A model generated the notes under the pieces. The model had not been told where the DNA came from. It did no database searches and saw only the letters and a program-made list of their open reading frames with translations. A DNA stretch of 40,325 nt, taken from assembly GCA_002751075.1 (NCBI GenBank), contig NAOQ01000439.1, positions 9,605 to 49,929 of the forward strand, written 5' to 3'. Position 1 is the stretch's first letter. Each line of letters opens with the position of its first letter. Source of the stretch: Ichthyophonus hoferi. Its lineage: Eukaryota; Opisthokonta; Ichthyosporea; Ichthyophonida; Ichthyophonidae. Of the stretch, positions 22,570-35,200 are shown in pieces. The position numbers were made by a program, and so were the translations under genes.

Positions 22570-25500
22570 CTATCGAGGACGAGCTGTTGTCATAAATGCA
22601 GATACTGCAGATTCAATCGCCCTCAATCGAGAGACATAAAAACGGAAATTAGCATTAACCGCTTTGTTATCTTTCGTCAATACAACATCAAAAACACCAT
22701 TGTGATCACCACTAGGGTCAGATAACAGAGTATAAGATGAAGGAACAGATTTAGCAACCATGACAACACGATAATAACTTAAGTGCAAGTTGGTAAATGA
22801 ATAGTGGCCGTCAGGCCTCGTGCTGGTAATACTAAGGATATTGTTGTTATCGTTAACAAGTAGGAGGGTAATGCCTTCAATCCCCTCACCCTCGTCTGGA
22901 GCTTCATTCCCATTGACATCAATAAACAGGATACCACTGATCTTAGCAAAGTTTTCCTCAATGGCGGGTTTGGACCGGAAGCTATTTGATTGGGGCTGAA
23001 AACTGTCTACACTGATTATAGATGAAGAAGACTGGGATTGTGTTAGAGAAAGAGAGGGGGATGGGATGGTCCCTTTAGGGGAGCATGAAGGATCGGTGGC
23101 TCCAGTGCTACTGGCAACAAATTGAAAATCTACCCCGTGTACACGATCGTCTGCCGGAGCAAGAACCACTTTGGTCAACCCATCTATCTCCTTATCAGTG
23201 GGATCGGCATCACTGTAAGGTACATATCCATTAATAAGAGATACGACAACCTCGTAGGTGCCTATGTCAACGTCTTTAAAGAGGTACCCTCCGGTGTTAT
23301 CTGTAACTGTGGTACTCAACACAGTTCCATTCTTTGCTTTTAGAGTGATGGTTGCCTGGGGGATTCCCTCTTCCTTGCTTGCCCGCTTGTTACAATCCCG
23401 ATCTTGAAACACAGCTCCAGCAATTGATCCAGATCCTTGACTGCCTAATGTAGAGCTACCTTGTGACTCCTGCGGTTGCAAACTGTCAAAAGCTGGGGCT
23501 GGAAGGAAACTGATAACGGGATTAATAGAGGGGATGATGATGGTGGTAGATCCACTACTGGTTGAATAACTGATAGAAGTAGTGGTTTGTCTTGAGGTTA
23601 TAGTAAGTGTTGGAACCAACAGAACACTACTCCTAACGGGGCGAGAAGGGATAGTAGCGGGGCGGAAAGGGGTGGTGGTGATAGACCGACTACTAGTTGA
23701 ATGACTGACAGGAGCATCGGTTTGTTTTGAGGTTATAACAACTGTTGAAACCAACAGTACACTACTCCTAGTAGGGCGGGAAGGGATGGTGGTGGTAGAC
23801 CGACTACTAGTTGAATGACTGACAGGAGCATTGGTTTGTCTTGAGGTCATAGTAACTGTTGGGACCAAGAGTATACTACTCCTAGTGGGGCGGGAAGGAA
23901 TGGTGGTAGACCGACTACTAATTGAATGGCTGAGGGGAGTATTGATTTGTCTTGACGTTGTAGCAACTGTTGGAACCAACGGTACACTACTCCTAGTGGG
24001 GCGGAAAGGGGTGGTGGTGGTAGGTCGAATACTAGTTGAATGACTGACAGGAGCATTGGTTTGCCTTGAGGTCATGACAACTGTTGGAACCAAGAGTACA
24101 CTACTCCTAGCGGGGCGGGAAGGGGTGGTGGTGATAGACCGGCTACTAATTGAATGGCTGAGGGGAGTACTGATTTGTCTTGAGGTTGTAGTAACTGTTG
24201 GAACCAACGGTACACTACTCCTAGCGGGGCGGGAAGAGATGGTGGTGGTGATAGACCGACTACTAGTTGAATGACTGACGGGAGTATTGGTTTGCCTTGA
24301 GGTCATAGCAAATGTTGGAGCCAAGAGTACACTACTCTTAGCGGGGCGGGAAGGGGTGGGAGATGTCTGGAGAATCTTATCACTATATTCAAAATTAATT
24401 ATCGTTACTTTTCTTGTTCCTACTCTTACCTGTACCTTGCCATCGGGAATATTATCGGACTCCCAGGCCGAGATAAGGCCACGGGGAATACCAGCTGCGA
24501 TAATAACATCGAACCAACCAGGTCTGGTGACAAACTGGTACCTCCCATTACGGTCTGTAATACAATTTCCGATAGTACTACCGGTCCGATTACTAACCAG
24601 TCTTACCAGGACTCCAGAGAGCGCAATCCGACGAGTCAACCTGTCCTCCTTATAGATCTTGTACACTGCACCTATAACATTATCTGGACCTCGGGAAACT
24701 TTTTCCTTGTCCATAAAGGAAATAATATATCTGTCGGTGTCAAAAATGTAGGAGAAATCTATAAACTGTACATCTTTTTCATTAGTAATTTTCACGATTG
24801 AAACCCCGTTGGCATTGGGATCTCTATCTTTAAAATTCTTGAGTTTATCGGAGATATTTGTTACCTTAATGCGATATGTACCGTCGGCTAACTGATTGAA
24901 TGAATACTTGCCATCATCTTGTGTAGTAACAGAGCATATATGAATGCCAGAGAGGGTTTTTAAATGTACAGTTGCCCCAATGATTTGCTCATTCGGATCC
25001 CGTTGCAAGTTTTTGTTGGCGTCATTGTATATGTAACCACTTATAGATCCCTTGGGAGAGCCGGCCTCTGGTATACAGCCATTATAACTTTGGATATAGC
25101 CTGTTGGGCAACCAAAATACCAACGAGGAAACTTATTCACTGCTGAAAATATATGATAAGTTAATTAAGGTTGCACTGGAGGGGGTGGAGCAAAAGAGAG
25201 GCTAGAATTATCACAAAGGGATGAGTACTTATTATATTTCACAGTACCTTAGGGAGGTGCTAATAGGTGCTAATAAATGTTTCACATATAGGGGAATGCT
25301 TTTTGTACCCATTAATATGTATATATAGGAAATGTGAAATATTACAGGGTATAGCTGGTGTGGTGCAGATGTGATAAAATACATTTATACAATATTTACA
25401 GTCGGGTTTATACAGGTAAAAAATAAATAAGCTTATTTTGCTAATATTACTTGAACTCTTTTTTGTTTCTGTTTATTATGTACTTTATTAAGACTTTTTA

Positions 25501-26073
25501 TAGTAGATTAGTGTATGTTCCTATTCTCCTACTTACTGTGTGGTTATCTATCCAAATATTTCCAAAAGATTTTAATGCGTTCTTAGATCTATCAGCTTAA
25601 ACAACTTTAGTTAGTTCATCTTCAATTACCATGACATTGTAATGCTAGAATAAAACGGGCAAGATGTGTAGTAATGGTTGTAGCAAAATTTCCTGTGTAG
25701 TACAGGTCTACACATCTTATGATGTTGGATTTTTACAATCATTAATAAGGAATGAAGGAATGAACCAAGAAATGCTTTTTTATTATCCTGCTAACCAATT
25801 AAAAATGTAACTTGGCTTTTTCAAAAAAAAATTAAATAGAAAAACTCCATATTGCCAAAGTATAAATGGGTGAAAAAAAGAATAGGATAGATGTGGGATA
25901 GATAAATAGACATGTACTAGTCCTATCTTGTGCGATCTAGAATGAATAAAATTAAGCCCTCCTCCTTAGGTAAAACTCCTAAATATTTAAAATGAGAAGA
26001 ACAATAACATACCATATGTTCCTTCAGTAATGCCTAAGCTAACAAGCGCCAAAAAAAGCGCGGCAGATATCAT
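22570..26073 (-). CDS. Secreted SdrD-B/Cna-B-like domain protein with Ser/Thr/Pro repeat stalk, 877 aa
   Basis: Two exons: 26073-26013 (signal peptide MISAALFLALVSLGITEG) and 25142-22570; the junction codon G|CA is in phase. The mature N-terminus has a Cys pair (FGCPTGYIQSYNGCIP). Then come two beta-sandwich domains (about 52-152 and 175-275), a Ser/Thr/Pro stalk of seven tandem units (about 288-560), and two more domains (about 592-697 and 753-858). Domains 1 and 4 keep the Asp/Asn loop typical of Ca-binding SdrD-B folds (YNDANKNLQRDPNE; FIDVNGNEAPDEGEG); domain 3 keeps part; domain 2 lacks it. G-Y/S-F and T-Y motifs near each domain end fit the family. There is no LPXTG, transmembrane segment or GPI-like hydrophobic tail, so it is probably released or matrix-bound. 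The stalk is a likely site of O-glycosylation. The family is best known from bacterial adhesins; function here is unknown. Confidence 0.85.
23527..24339 (-). repeat. Coding minisatellite: seven ~36-44-aa units in the SdrD-B-like gene
   Basis: Units follow a pattern RSSVLLVPTV.MTSRQTN then PVSHSTSSRSTTTTPSRPT. Two kinds are visible: type A (M-T-S-R-Q-T, PVSHSTS) and type B (PLVPTV.TTSRQI, PLSHSIS). Order from the N-terminus is A-B-A-B-A-A'-A'', so the first five units alternate as a higher-order dimer. The sixth unit is longer by an inserted PFRPATIPSR-like segment. Confidence 0.9.
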
Positions 26074-26087
26074 CTTTTGCAGATGCG

Positions 26088-26094
26088 TTTTATA
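26088..26094 (-). promoter_or_regulatory. TATA-like sequence just upstream of the SdrD-B-like gene start
   Basis: TATAAAA on the minus strand ends only 14 bases before the chosen ATG. That is too close for a standard TATA box to place the transcript start upstream of the ATG, so either it is fortuitous or the 5' UTR is almost absent. Confidence 0.2.
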
Positions 26095-28856
26095 CGAAAA
26101 GAAATACTATAATCTATATTCTGTTTACTAAAGGTATCAATGGTTTATTGAGTTGAATTTATATGCACAGCACTGGATGCCATCCAGTTGGTAGGTGTGG
26201 TAACCAATGAATTCGTGGTATAGATTATGTAAATCCAGTATGTGATTGGGTAATAGAATATTCAACTATTGCAATACAAAAATGATCAGTTTATTTATAA
26301 ATTTCATTACAAAAAAATAACTGCATAATTACAAATACACAGGCCTATTTTAAAACAAATATATTAAAAGAAATACAATTGAAACAAGCTACACTAACGG
26401 ATTGAGTATAACGACTAACTAACCTATCTTTGTACTTTTAATCTGGGCTGCGGTCAGGCTAGATAAATTGGGGATTACCTATTGGTAGTTGGTACCTTTG
26501 AGGAATGTAGAGATTCGTCAATATGATTGGGTTACGGGCCATCTACATTTCTCTACCATCATTGATCTACATACGTCTTTTTGTGAAAACCTGCTGCGAC
26601 TCGATCCATTCATTTGCTACAATAATATATATTCTACATTCGTTCATCCAGACAACTACACTACAGAATACAACTCACAAAGAACATCGCTAGCAATGGG
26701 TACAAATAAGAATAAGTATCTTAGACTTCTACTAGAAGAGTGGCACCAATAACATAGCTGTAACGCAGAAGGAGACAGTCATCACGGGAGATACTGACAA
26801 CCTCGATTATCAATCAGACTACCCATTCGATAGCACTATCAACGCCCTGCATTAATTCAATCGCTAAATCACAACCCTATAAAATTCAGCAACTTTCTTT
26901 CCAGAGAACTGCTTTGTTGTTCAATTTAAGGTGAACTGAGCGTAGCCATTCTTGACCCACTAGGTTGAGTAGAGCCTGATCCAGAATATATCACTGATTG
27001 CTTGGTCTAGACTAGGTCGTACCTACCTATATAAGTCCTAATGAAATCTCATATATTTGATTGACTCTCAAAACTGTTGGAAGTAAAACTGTTATCTGGT
27101 GTACTGAGTTTTATTAGATAGGCACTGTTCCTATCTACTGTTAGTTAATCTAGATAGTTATTACTAGGTAAAAGACAAGCGAGAGCCCTCTAAGTGCTGA
27201 ATGTAGTACACACAATTGCTTTAGCTTCGGAAACACTTAAAACTTCTTACCCTGCAGTTTACAATGTGTGCAATACCTATGATCTAAGCCACTGTTCGTA
27301 GATAAGTGCTCTACATATATCCTCTTTTGGCTCGGCTATACCAGGGTCGACTAGTTGGCCTTCTAGTTAAAGATCTGAATGACAAATTTCTACCACTTGA
27401 GAATCTAAAGACATTACATAAATGGTACGTTTGTGAAATGAGAGCATGAAGGAGGAGTGAGGTGAAATGAAATCCAATAGCAAAAAAGACAAACGATTCC
27501 TACAAAAACCCTGGATGAAATGGGGCATAAGATGAGAGAAGAAGGCAAAAATGCCAGTAATAGTATATATATTGACTAGAATAGACCTATAAAACGGAAA
27601 AAACTGGAAGATAGCCACAACCAACTTCTCATACAGGATGTTAATACAAGCAAAAGCAATATACTGTAGGAGTGCATAAGATCATAGTAATTTCCAGCAG
27701 ACCCTTGCAAAATAGCCCTCTCAGCACGTTAAGTCTGACATATTAAGTGCGCAATAATTCGAAGCTGTATATATAATCAAAGAGAACTTGCATAATTATT
27801 ATGCTATTTCATTTAAAGAGCTTAAGTTATTTTTCAATGTTCCAGTCTATTCATATATACTTAATATTTAAGCTATATAGGCAAATAGCTTGGTTAAAAA
27901 GTATTTACTTTGATTAGCATACAAAGAAATATAAAGGGTAGACTATGTCACGTCGTTTTACCCTATATCGAAATAAGTCGAAGTTTCATATTAACATGTT
28001 TTACTGGCCAGAATATGAAAATAACAGAAAAACTATTGTATATATACAATTTCATTGTAAGATGATAATAAACCACTAAATAAATGATAATAATAGAACA
28101 AAATAGATGTATTGTTGTTTTTATTTTTATTAATTATTCAGAAACTGTGTTTTTTAGTTTAGTACAACCCTTTGTTTTGTAACACCAAAAAATCATTTAA
28201 TGGAGTTTGGAAGACGCACCGCTAATTTTTAAATAATCGGTAGGAAGGAATTTAGATTTAAATTTAAAATCTGCATTGCCAATAGTCAATTAACTAATGT
28301 ATTTACCGATTGATATTAAATACAGCGTTTATTGATAGTCTTTAATACCTAGAAATCAGTCAGACCTATCCACCTTAATCTGGCATATTCATCAGCCACA
28401 TGTAAACAAGAAACAAGTGGGACTACTAGCAATGTTTCATCTGTATATTAAATAGAAACGAGATATTCCCAATCCAAAACGAGTCCCCACCAAGTAAACT
28501 GTGATTTATTATCTAGATTAATGATTATGCTAAGATAGATTAGCAAGAGATCATTCCATATTAATAGGTGAAATGATACAAGAACCAAACTACAAGATTA
28601 GTCCATAAATTTACACAATTGGGTGCATGCCTGCCATTCTTTTAAAAAACGATCTATCTAAGCGTGGGTCCTTTAGCACAATCACAGTAGCGACTGAATT
28701 GATCATTGGATTACCCACTGGAAATTCTCCTATAAAATAAGATCTACCGATTATAAACACAAATTACATATATTACACTAGGACGTCAAACCAAATAAGA
28801 AATCCTGTAGATCCAATAATGACAGTGATAAGCCTATAATTTCTAAATATTAAAAA

Positions 28857-28862
28857 TTTATT
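28857..28862 (-). terminator. Candidate polyadenylation signal of the claudin-like gene
   Basis: AATAAA on the minus strand about 176 bp past the stop codon at 29038, in an A/T-rich stretch. Confidence 0.3.
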
Positions 28863-29037
28863 AAAAAAAATTCAAAGTATTCTACGAGGTGTCTCTTATC
28901 CTACTCTATCCTATAGTTATTACCTGATATGTCCAAGAATAAACCAATCAGACTCTTCACATTCTAGCAGAGTTATATGCCGAGTCAACGGGGATATGGG
29001 AGGGATGAGGAGAATGGTAGAAAGCCCCTTCATAAAC

Positions 29038-32000
29038 CTAATGATGTTCATTCAACGTGGCATGTTGTGGTTTTTCATGGGTCCTTAATAAACTCCTGTC
29101 CTCTGCAACGTACTCACTTAGTCTGCTGCTGTCAATAGAAGAGGATTGGGCCATGGGCAAACGTTGGAAGTCTGGGACAACCATTGGCGAGCGAGGAGCA
29201 GTGGGCGCATAATTCCAAGAGGCTGACTGATACGGAGACTGAGACCTGGATGGGGCAGACGCGGCGGCGGCGGCGGGCAGATAATTCAAAGAGGCTGACT
29301 GATACTGAGGGAGCCAGGGAGCCATGGGCTTGGTTAGACAGGTATATACAATGCATATAGTATATATAGTACATATATAACATTTATAACATATAGTGTA
29401 TATTTATATAGTCCGAAATTCTCAACCGAAATCTTGGCTAACCCAATGAACATCCTTTTATGGCGATGTAGATGATATATAATATATATATAAAAACTCA
29501 TATATATATTAGAATACCTCAACTATTACTATTGTAAAATATTTACATAATTAGCTTTTAGAGTGAAAAACAAGAAAAATATATAATATTAGGAAGGAGA
29601 TATATAACATCAACTACACACAGCCTATGTTTAAGATATATACACATATATACACATATGCATATACATACCCATTTACATATACTTTACATATACATTT
29701 ACATATACAAATACATGTACACATACATACATAGATATATCAGAAGAACAATAAACTATATATATATATATACCTGCGCCCTGGTGGTAGCCTGTTTAGG
29801 AGGGAGTGCTCCTGCTTGTGTTGCAGCTGAACCAGATGCACCACGGTAAAGCCCCTGTGGAGCTGTGGCCATAGGGTTCACCATGGGTATCTCCACCACA
29901 GGGGGTTGACGTTGACTTTCATTGTGCTTTAGATGTTGAAACGTGTCAATCTCATCCGCGGTGTCCGTTCTACTACACTTGCATGGCATGTAACAGCATG
30001 CAGTTAGGAAGGCTAGACATATATTGGCAATAGCCAACCACATAGTCCAACCGATCTGGCACGTGCCCACACTATAGAAATCTGTATGTGGGAGAGGGAG
30101 GAAGAGTTAAATCAGGTTGTATATCATTGGTAAGTATATTTTGATTGGATGGTTGAGGTGCTGTGGTTATGCATATCATAAATAGGTTGACAGTGAGTAG
30201 ATGATAGATCCGATAGATATGCATTTAGAGCATATCATAATTGCTCGGCTTATATATGATACTAATACCACAATAATAAAATGCATCAATCATACCCGCT
30301 TTAATAACTAGAGCAAGCAGGTGCATATGTATGGTACACGTACAAATATTAATGCTTAAGACCTAATCAACAAGCTTGCATAAACTGATTTCAATCAATG
30401 GTCTGTATATATGCCATAAGTAATTATACTTAGTAAAAGATAAGGGAAAAAAAAGCAGTTACAAGTAAGTCCTACTTCTTGTCGAACAGGCCCTCTGAAG
30501 AATATCGTCTACATCCATATAATATAATGTGCCAACATTCTGGAAAAATAGTAAGAGAGAGGCGATAAGGACACCTATGGAACAAAAAGAGATAACTATG
30601 GTAACGCCAGCTGAGATAAAATTAATTCCGCAAGTGGTACATCTACTCAGAGCCATCGCAAGGCCACCTGTTACTAAGGTTGCAAATAACCCTGCACATC
30701 CAGCGATAGCAAGAATGGCCGCCAAGCGCAACTGTGGATAGATGGGTGTGTAATGTGATTAGTTAAGAATCATGCGTGGACACAAGCCTCTCTTACCCTG
30801 CCTGCTAAATTAGGCAAAAGCAATTTTATTGTAACCAAGAGTATACCAAAGAATAGTGCGAAAAGAAGGCATGGATATCAAATTGGTCAATTGGATTGCA
30901 TTGAAACAGTTGGAATTCCACGGCAACTAGAAAATTCACCTCGATCATAGTAATATGATTGGAAGATCTTTGTAAATGAGCGTTGTAAGCTATCGCTCTA
31001 AGGCAACCAATAAAAATAAGTGAACATTGACTATATAAAGTCACAATTCTAAAACTATATGTATGCAGAAGATATTAACGGTATATAATCCAATAAAACA
31101 AATAACAGATGGAAGGTAATTGGATGGATATCAGGGGAGGGGAGGAAGGCATATGCCGTAAAGTAAACGTGAGTAGTGAGTGGAGAAAAAATAAGTAAGA
31201 TATGGAAAGAACAGAAATAATCATGCACAGATAAAGGAGTTTGAGAGGGGTTAATTAGCGTTACTGTATAAGGCATAGATATACCTAATCATAGTATGGT
31301 TTTATATAGTATTAAATCGGGCAATTCGTTGGCAGGTGGATACATATTTTAATATCTTTTCTATATTTCCTAGCATTAACTACAATCATATATTTATATA
31401 TACCAATTCGGTAGGATAAGGCGAACCAGAATCCCCATACCAATAGCAATTAGATCGCGTGCAAAACCTGTGGAATCAACCAAGGGCCAGACCGTTAGTG
31501 CCACAAAATAATAAATAACATTGTGTTCCTATTTTTTTAAATAACTTATCATTTTCAACTAAGAAATATAAAAACGTTACTGATGCTGCATTAAGTGCTT
31601 ATAATGATGATGTTTAATTAAAAATACCGTTTGAAAAATAAAACCAATAATAAAATTTCATCTAAAAATTACGAATTGTAATCAAAATATTACCGAACTA
31701 AACGTCCAGCCCAGGTCATAATATTCCTTTTACAGGTTGTCAGCGTTACACTGTGTTTTCCGGCCAGCCCTTATAGGGAATGGAAAAAAATAATAGATAT
31801 TTTCTCTGCCTCTTCACTCCTTAACTTCCGAATTACATAAAAGGTCTACAAATGTGAGGCCATATACAAAAATACATTCGTGCATAAAAAAAAGAAAAAA
31901 AAAAGCAATAACTTTGAAAAGTAAATGCATATATTCAACTATTTCCAGGAAAGATACAGTGGAAGTAATCCAAGACAAAAACAGAGATCTTGTTTTTGAA

Positions 32001-32275
32001 GACGTAAAGTGTAACCAGGTTGCACAATCCGAGTCAGTAGGAAATATTTGAAAAGTATATATAGGCTTACCAGCGTAGAAGTGTAAATGAGTGCAAACAT
32101 GAGGCAAGAAACCGTGACAGAAGCAAATGCACGTATAAATAATAGCTTACCATAGTAAACCAGCCCTATACTCTATCAAAGGGTTCTCAATCCAGGATGT
32201 ACCGAGGAGAACAGCTAAAGAAGCTGTGAAAGAACAAAATGCAAAAAGATTTCCTAGAATTGATAAACTTCCCAT
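29038..32275 (-). CDS. Claudin/PMP22/SUR7-like four-transmembrane protein, 6 exons, 359 aa
   Basis: Exons: 32275-32151, 31769-31734, 31467-31404, 30731-30476, 30081-29774, 29328-29038; phases agree throughout. Transmembrane segments: about 4-26, 76-103, 110-138 and 172-194. The first extracellular loop carries W28, G39-L-L-W42, C49, C56 and C61, resembling the claudin-superfamily W...GLW...C...C signature, although spacing to the first Cys is wider than in classic claudins. The second loop has C157 and a GTC before the GWTMWLAIANICLA helix, which is followed by a Cys-rich juxtamembrane CCYMPCKC, a likely palmitoylation site. The cytoplasmic tail (about 160 aa) is Pro/Ser/Ala-rich and contains two copies of a YQSAS.NY.P motif. 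Exon 2 is only 36 nt, which is the weakest part of the model. Role inferred: membrane organisation or cell contact. Confidence 0.8.
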
Positions 32276-35200
32276 TGTCAATATGCATGTACAAGTGATG
32301 CGCTTTGTATAATGGTGTTATATTAATCGGTTGATGTACGAATAAGCACACGGTCTTGGGTGCACAAGTACACTATGTGAGGTATTAGTATTATTCAATT
32401 ATGTATTGCATAATCCTGACGAAAATGAATGAAAATTAAACAACATATTAAATACTGTATATAATTAGCCGCTTTCTTTCACTTGTTTTGAACAATCCCC
32501 ATAGATGAGGAGACTACAATATAATAGATTAAAATTTGCTAAATTTTCAGTTTTGTTTTTAAGTTGGAGATAGATTTGCTTTTTCAATATGTAATTTACG
32601 AATTGAAATGTGTAATTTGGGATAATATTAAATAATATTTGGTCGGATATTTATAACACGTTTGAATTTTAATTATGGCTTAGATTACGCCATACAACTT
32701 TTAAAATGATGTCCCAATAGATACCTTGCTCAAACATAAAAGCAACCCCAATTAGCAGCCAGCAAGCCAGAAACACAAATTTAAGTTAAAGCTCAGTTAA
32801 AACTTCGAATCAATCTACTTAAAAAATAATCCAAGCAAAATTTCCTTGTTAAATAGTTATTTTCATACCACATTATCTCTGTATTATTAAGGAATGAAAT
32901 TCCAATTAATTACTTAAGCTGACTTTCACAGATTTTGATTCACATTTCTTATTTGTTGAAATGCTATCTAAAATTAGCTGATGAATGCTATATATAGATA
33001 TTCATTTACAATAACCCTAGCTTCTATTATGCTCACCTAGCCACTTAATATTTTTTGAATTTAACTAGTTGAACTATTTTTTATAAAACAAATCAGCAGG
33101 ACCTGTCTTGGGCAGGATCCGCGAGTTATCTGGGCCCAAAACATATGATCTGAAATCGCTTATTTTAGCAGGTTGTATTTTTTTTTACAAACCAATACAC
33201 TAAAAAGCTAGGCCATGGAATAATTGCGCATATATATTTTACTATATTTACTGTTCAATTGGCGAACTCCCCTACGTCAACTTATCGCTAGCGCACATGA
33301 CAGCACATCTTTACGTTGATATTTATGTGACAATGTAGCCAGCTAATCAATAATATAAATACATCATGATATAACTGCTTAATAGATCTTATATGGTAAT
33401 CTTTTCATAATTGACCCTATAATAGCGGCAATTAGTAGTGAATAAAGGTGAAATAGCACAACATGTACAACATTATGAAAATCCTCACTGGTGAGGCAGA
33501 GGTGTATAAGCGATTTCTGACTGAAATTAGGATACAACAATTCCTTTAAATCTAATGGAATAAAATAACTGGTCTAATTGAATGTTTTACTTAAAGAAAA
33601 CCAATCGATTCATAATATCTTCCACCATTGATACAATTAACGTTCTACAAACTTAATTTTACAAAATACCCTATATGGGAGATACTGTCACATGCCTATG
33701 TTGGGTTGACATTTATGTCTATCTTTCAATGCCTTCCATTCAGAAGCATACTAGATTAAGAGCGTATTTTATAGCTACAAATATCACTTAAAGATATCAA
33801 ATTTGTTTTGCGTCATAAATTAGTTATTTTGAGTTAGTAGTATTTATTATGAATGCTGTCAGCAACAATTCTCTCTCAATAATATACAGGTCAGTATAAG
33901 TAATTGAAAACACAGCAATCAATAACCATTAAATGGATGTTAGCTTGCTGATTCGCAATTTATAGTTTTATGTGAACCAATCAATATACCTATATCAGCT
34001 ACAAATAGACTGATCCATGTAGGAGCCAATATTATTGGTGATAAGCTTGTATTGTAGTTAAAACCATCTCTATGAATCTAATCTATCGCTTTTTCCTTGC
34101 TGGTAAACAAAACGCTATAATCAATTGTATGTATCACTGGAGAGAAGGGGCACACGATTTAACTTAAGGTTTTAATATGTCGTCTCTGATATTGAGCTTA
34201 TGGTTTTTACTATCCTAAACCCAAACAGAATAATAATTAATTTTCTAAGTAAACCTGATAAAACACGTCATAAAATAGGTAAATATATATTAGCACTACA
34301 AATTTAACTAAACTAGTACTAACCGAAATATATTTTTACCCTTTTGCGGTTACGTATTGCCAGTAAGCAAACACAAGATTGTATTATACGAGATTATTTT
34401 CCTCTCATAAACCACCCCTGTTTGGCCATAGCTTTTTGACTAAATCATCAATAATATGGTAGATATTGGATTACTATATACTATACATATATATTACCCC
34501 ACATCATAACATTTTGTTTATTGTCGCCAAATGAGTAGATTCACACCACAGGTAACTTTTAATGCAATTGCAAGCCTGTAGGCAATAGTATTCGTGCTTG
34601 TGCATAATAAATGTTTTTAACCTATCTATCTCACACCAGTGGATTAAGGAGATGCAGTCTAAATTAGATTATAATTGGTTATGGACATTAGCAACTTAAG
34701 ATATACATTCCATTGTATAAAAGATGTGCTTCTTCATCAAAAAGGCGGGTAAACTTTACTGTACTGGTCAGGTTTAAAGGAGAATACCTCGTGACCCTGG
34801 TGACATTTAAGAGAACTGGTGGTGTGAATAATTCCCCCGCAATATTCTACCAATAAACAATATGGCTATATACATACATATGTTAACGTTTTTTATCCGG
34901 CCCGTCTTAGCAAGAAAAGTAAAAATAACTTAAGTTGCATGAATAAGCCACTAATAATACGGTACAAACCCAGTACAATTTGTGGGTAATGGCATTAAGA
35001 AACTTCATTATAAAAGTAGAACCACCTTCATTGGAAACGAGAAATAACAGACCAAGATAAGTAGAAGCTGGGGTGGTTATTGGTAGTCCAAGACATATAT
35101 GTATATATATTGCTGAGATGTTACTCGGACCTGATCCGATGGAAAATATGTTATTAGTGATGTATTTATCCCTATACAAGTTAATGTATAAACAGATAGG

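Larger units (their letters stand above)
26074..29037. other. Intergenic region, no assignable gene; one coding-like patch
   Basis: Contains the upstream flank of the SdrD-B-like gene and the 3' flank of the claudin-like gene. From 26489 to 26880 the base composition is less AT-rich and two short open frames in different phases look coding-like (one ends LLLEEWHQ, the other starts after a CTACTAG acceptor-like site and reads AVTQKETVITGDTDNLD). No family is recognised. The rest (27,000-28,850) is AT-rich with nothing assignable. Confidence 0.4.

Noticed and set aside
23831-24655. Plus-strand open frames rich in Val/Gly opposite the stalk repeats
   Set aside because: Antisense shadows of the coding minisatellite; they have no independent features.
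26489-27240. LTR-like look (TGTTGGAAGTAAAAC near 27076) after a coding-like patch
   Set aside because: No second LTR copy, no primer-binding or polypurine site and no recognisable retroelement protein; the resemblance is too thin to call.
27450-27640. Short frame reading KPWMKWGI, faintly like a LINE reverse-transcriptase flank
   Set aside because: A few residues only; no reverse-transcriptase or endonuclease motifs around it.
31814-32107. Minus-strand frame within intron 1 of the claudin-like gene
   Set aside because: Phe/Leu-rich and incompatible in phase with the flanking exons; inclusion would break the four-span model.
32660-32790. Hydrophobic minus-strand frame reading ACWLLIGVAFMFEQG
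   Set aside because: No usable acceptor in phase between an upstream stop and this stretch, and no neighbouring exon; T-rich DNA readily gives hydrophobic peptides.
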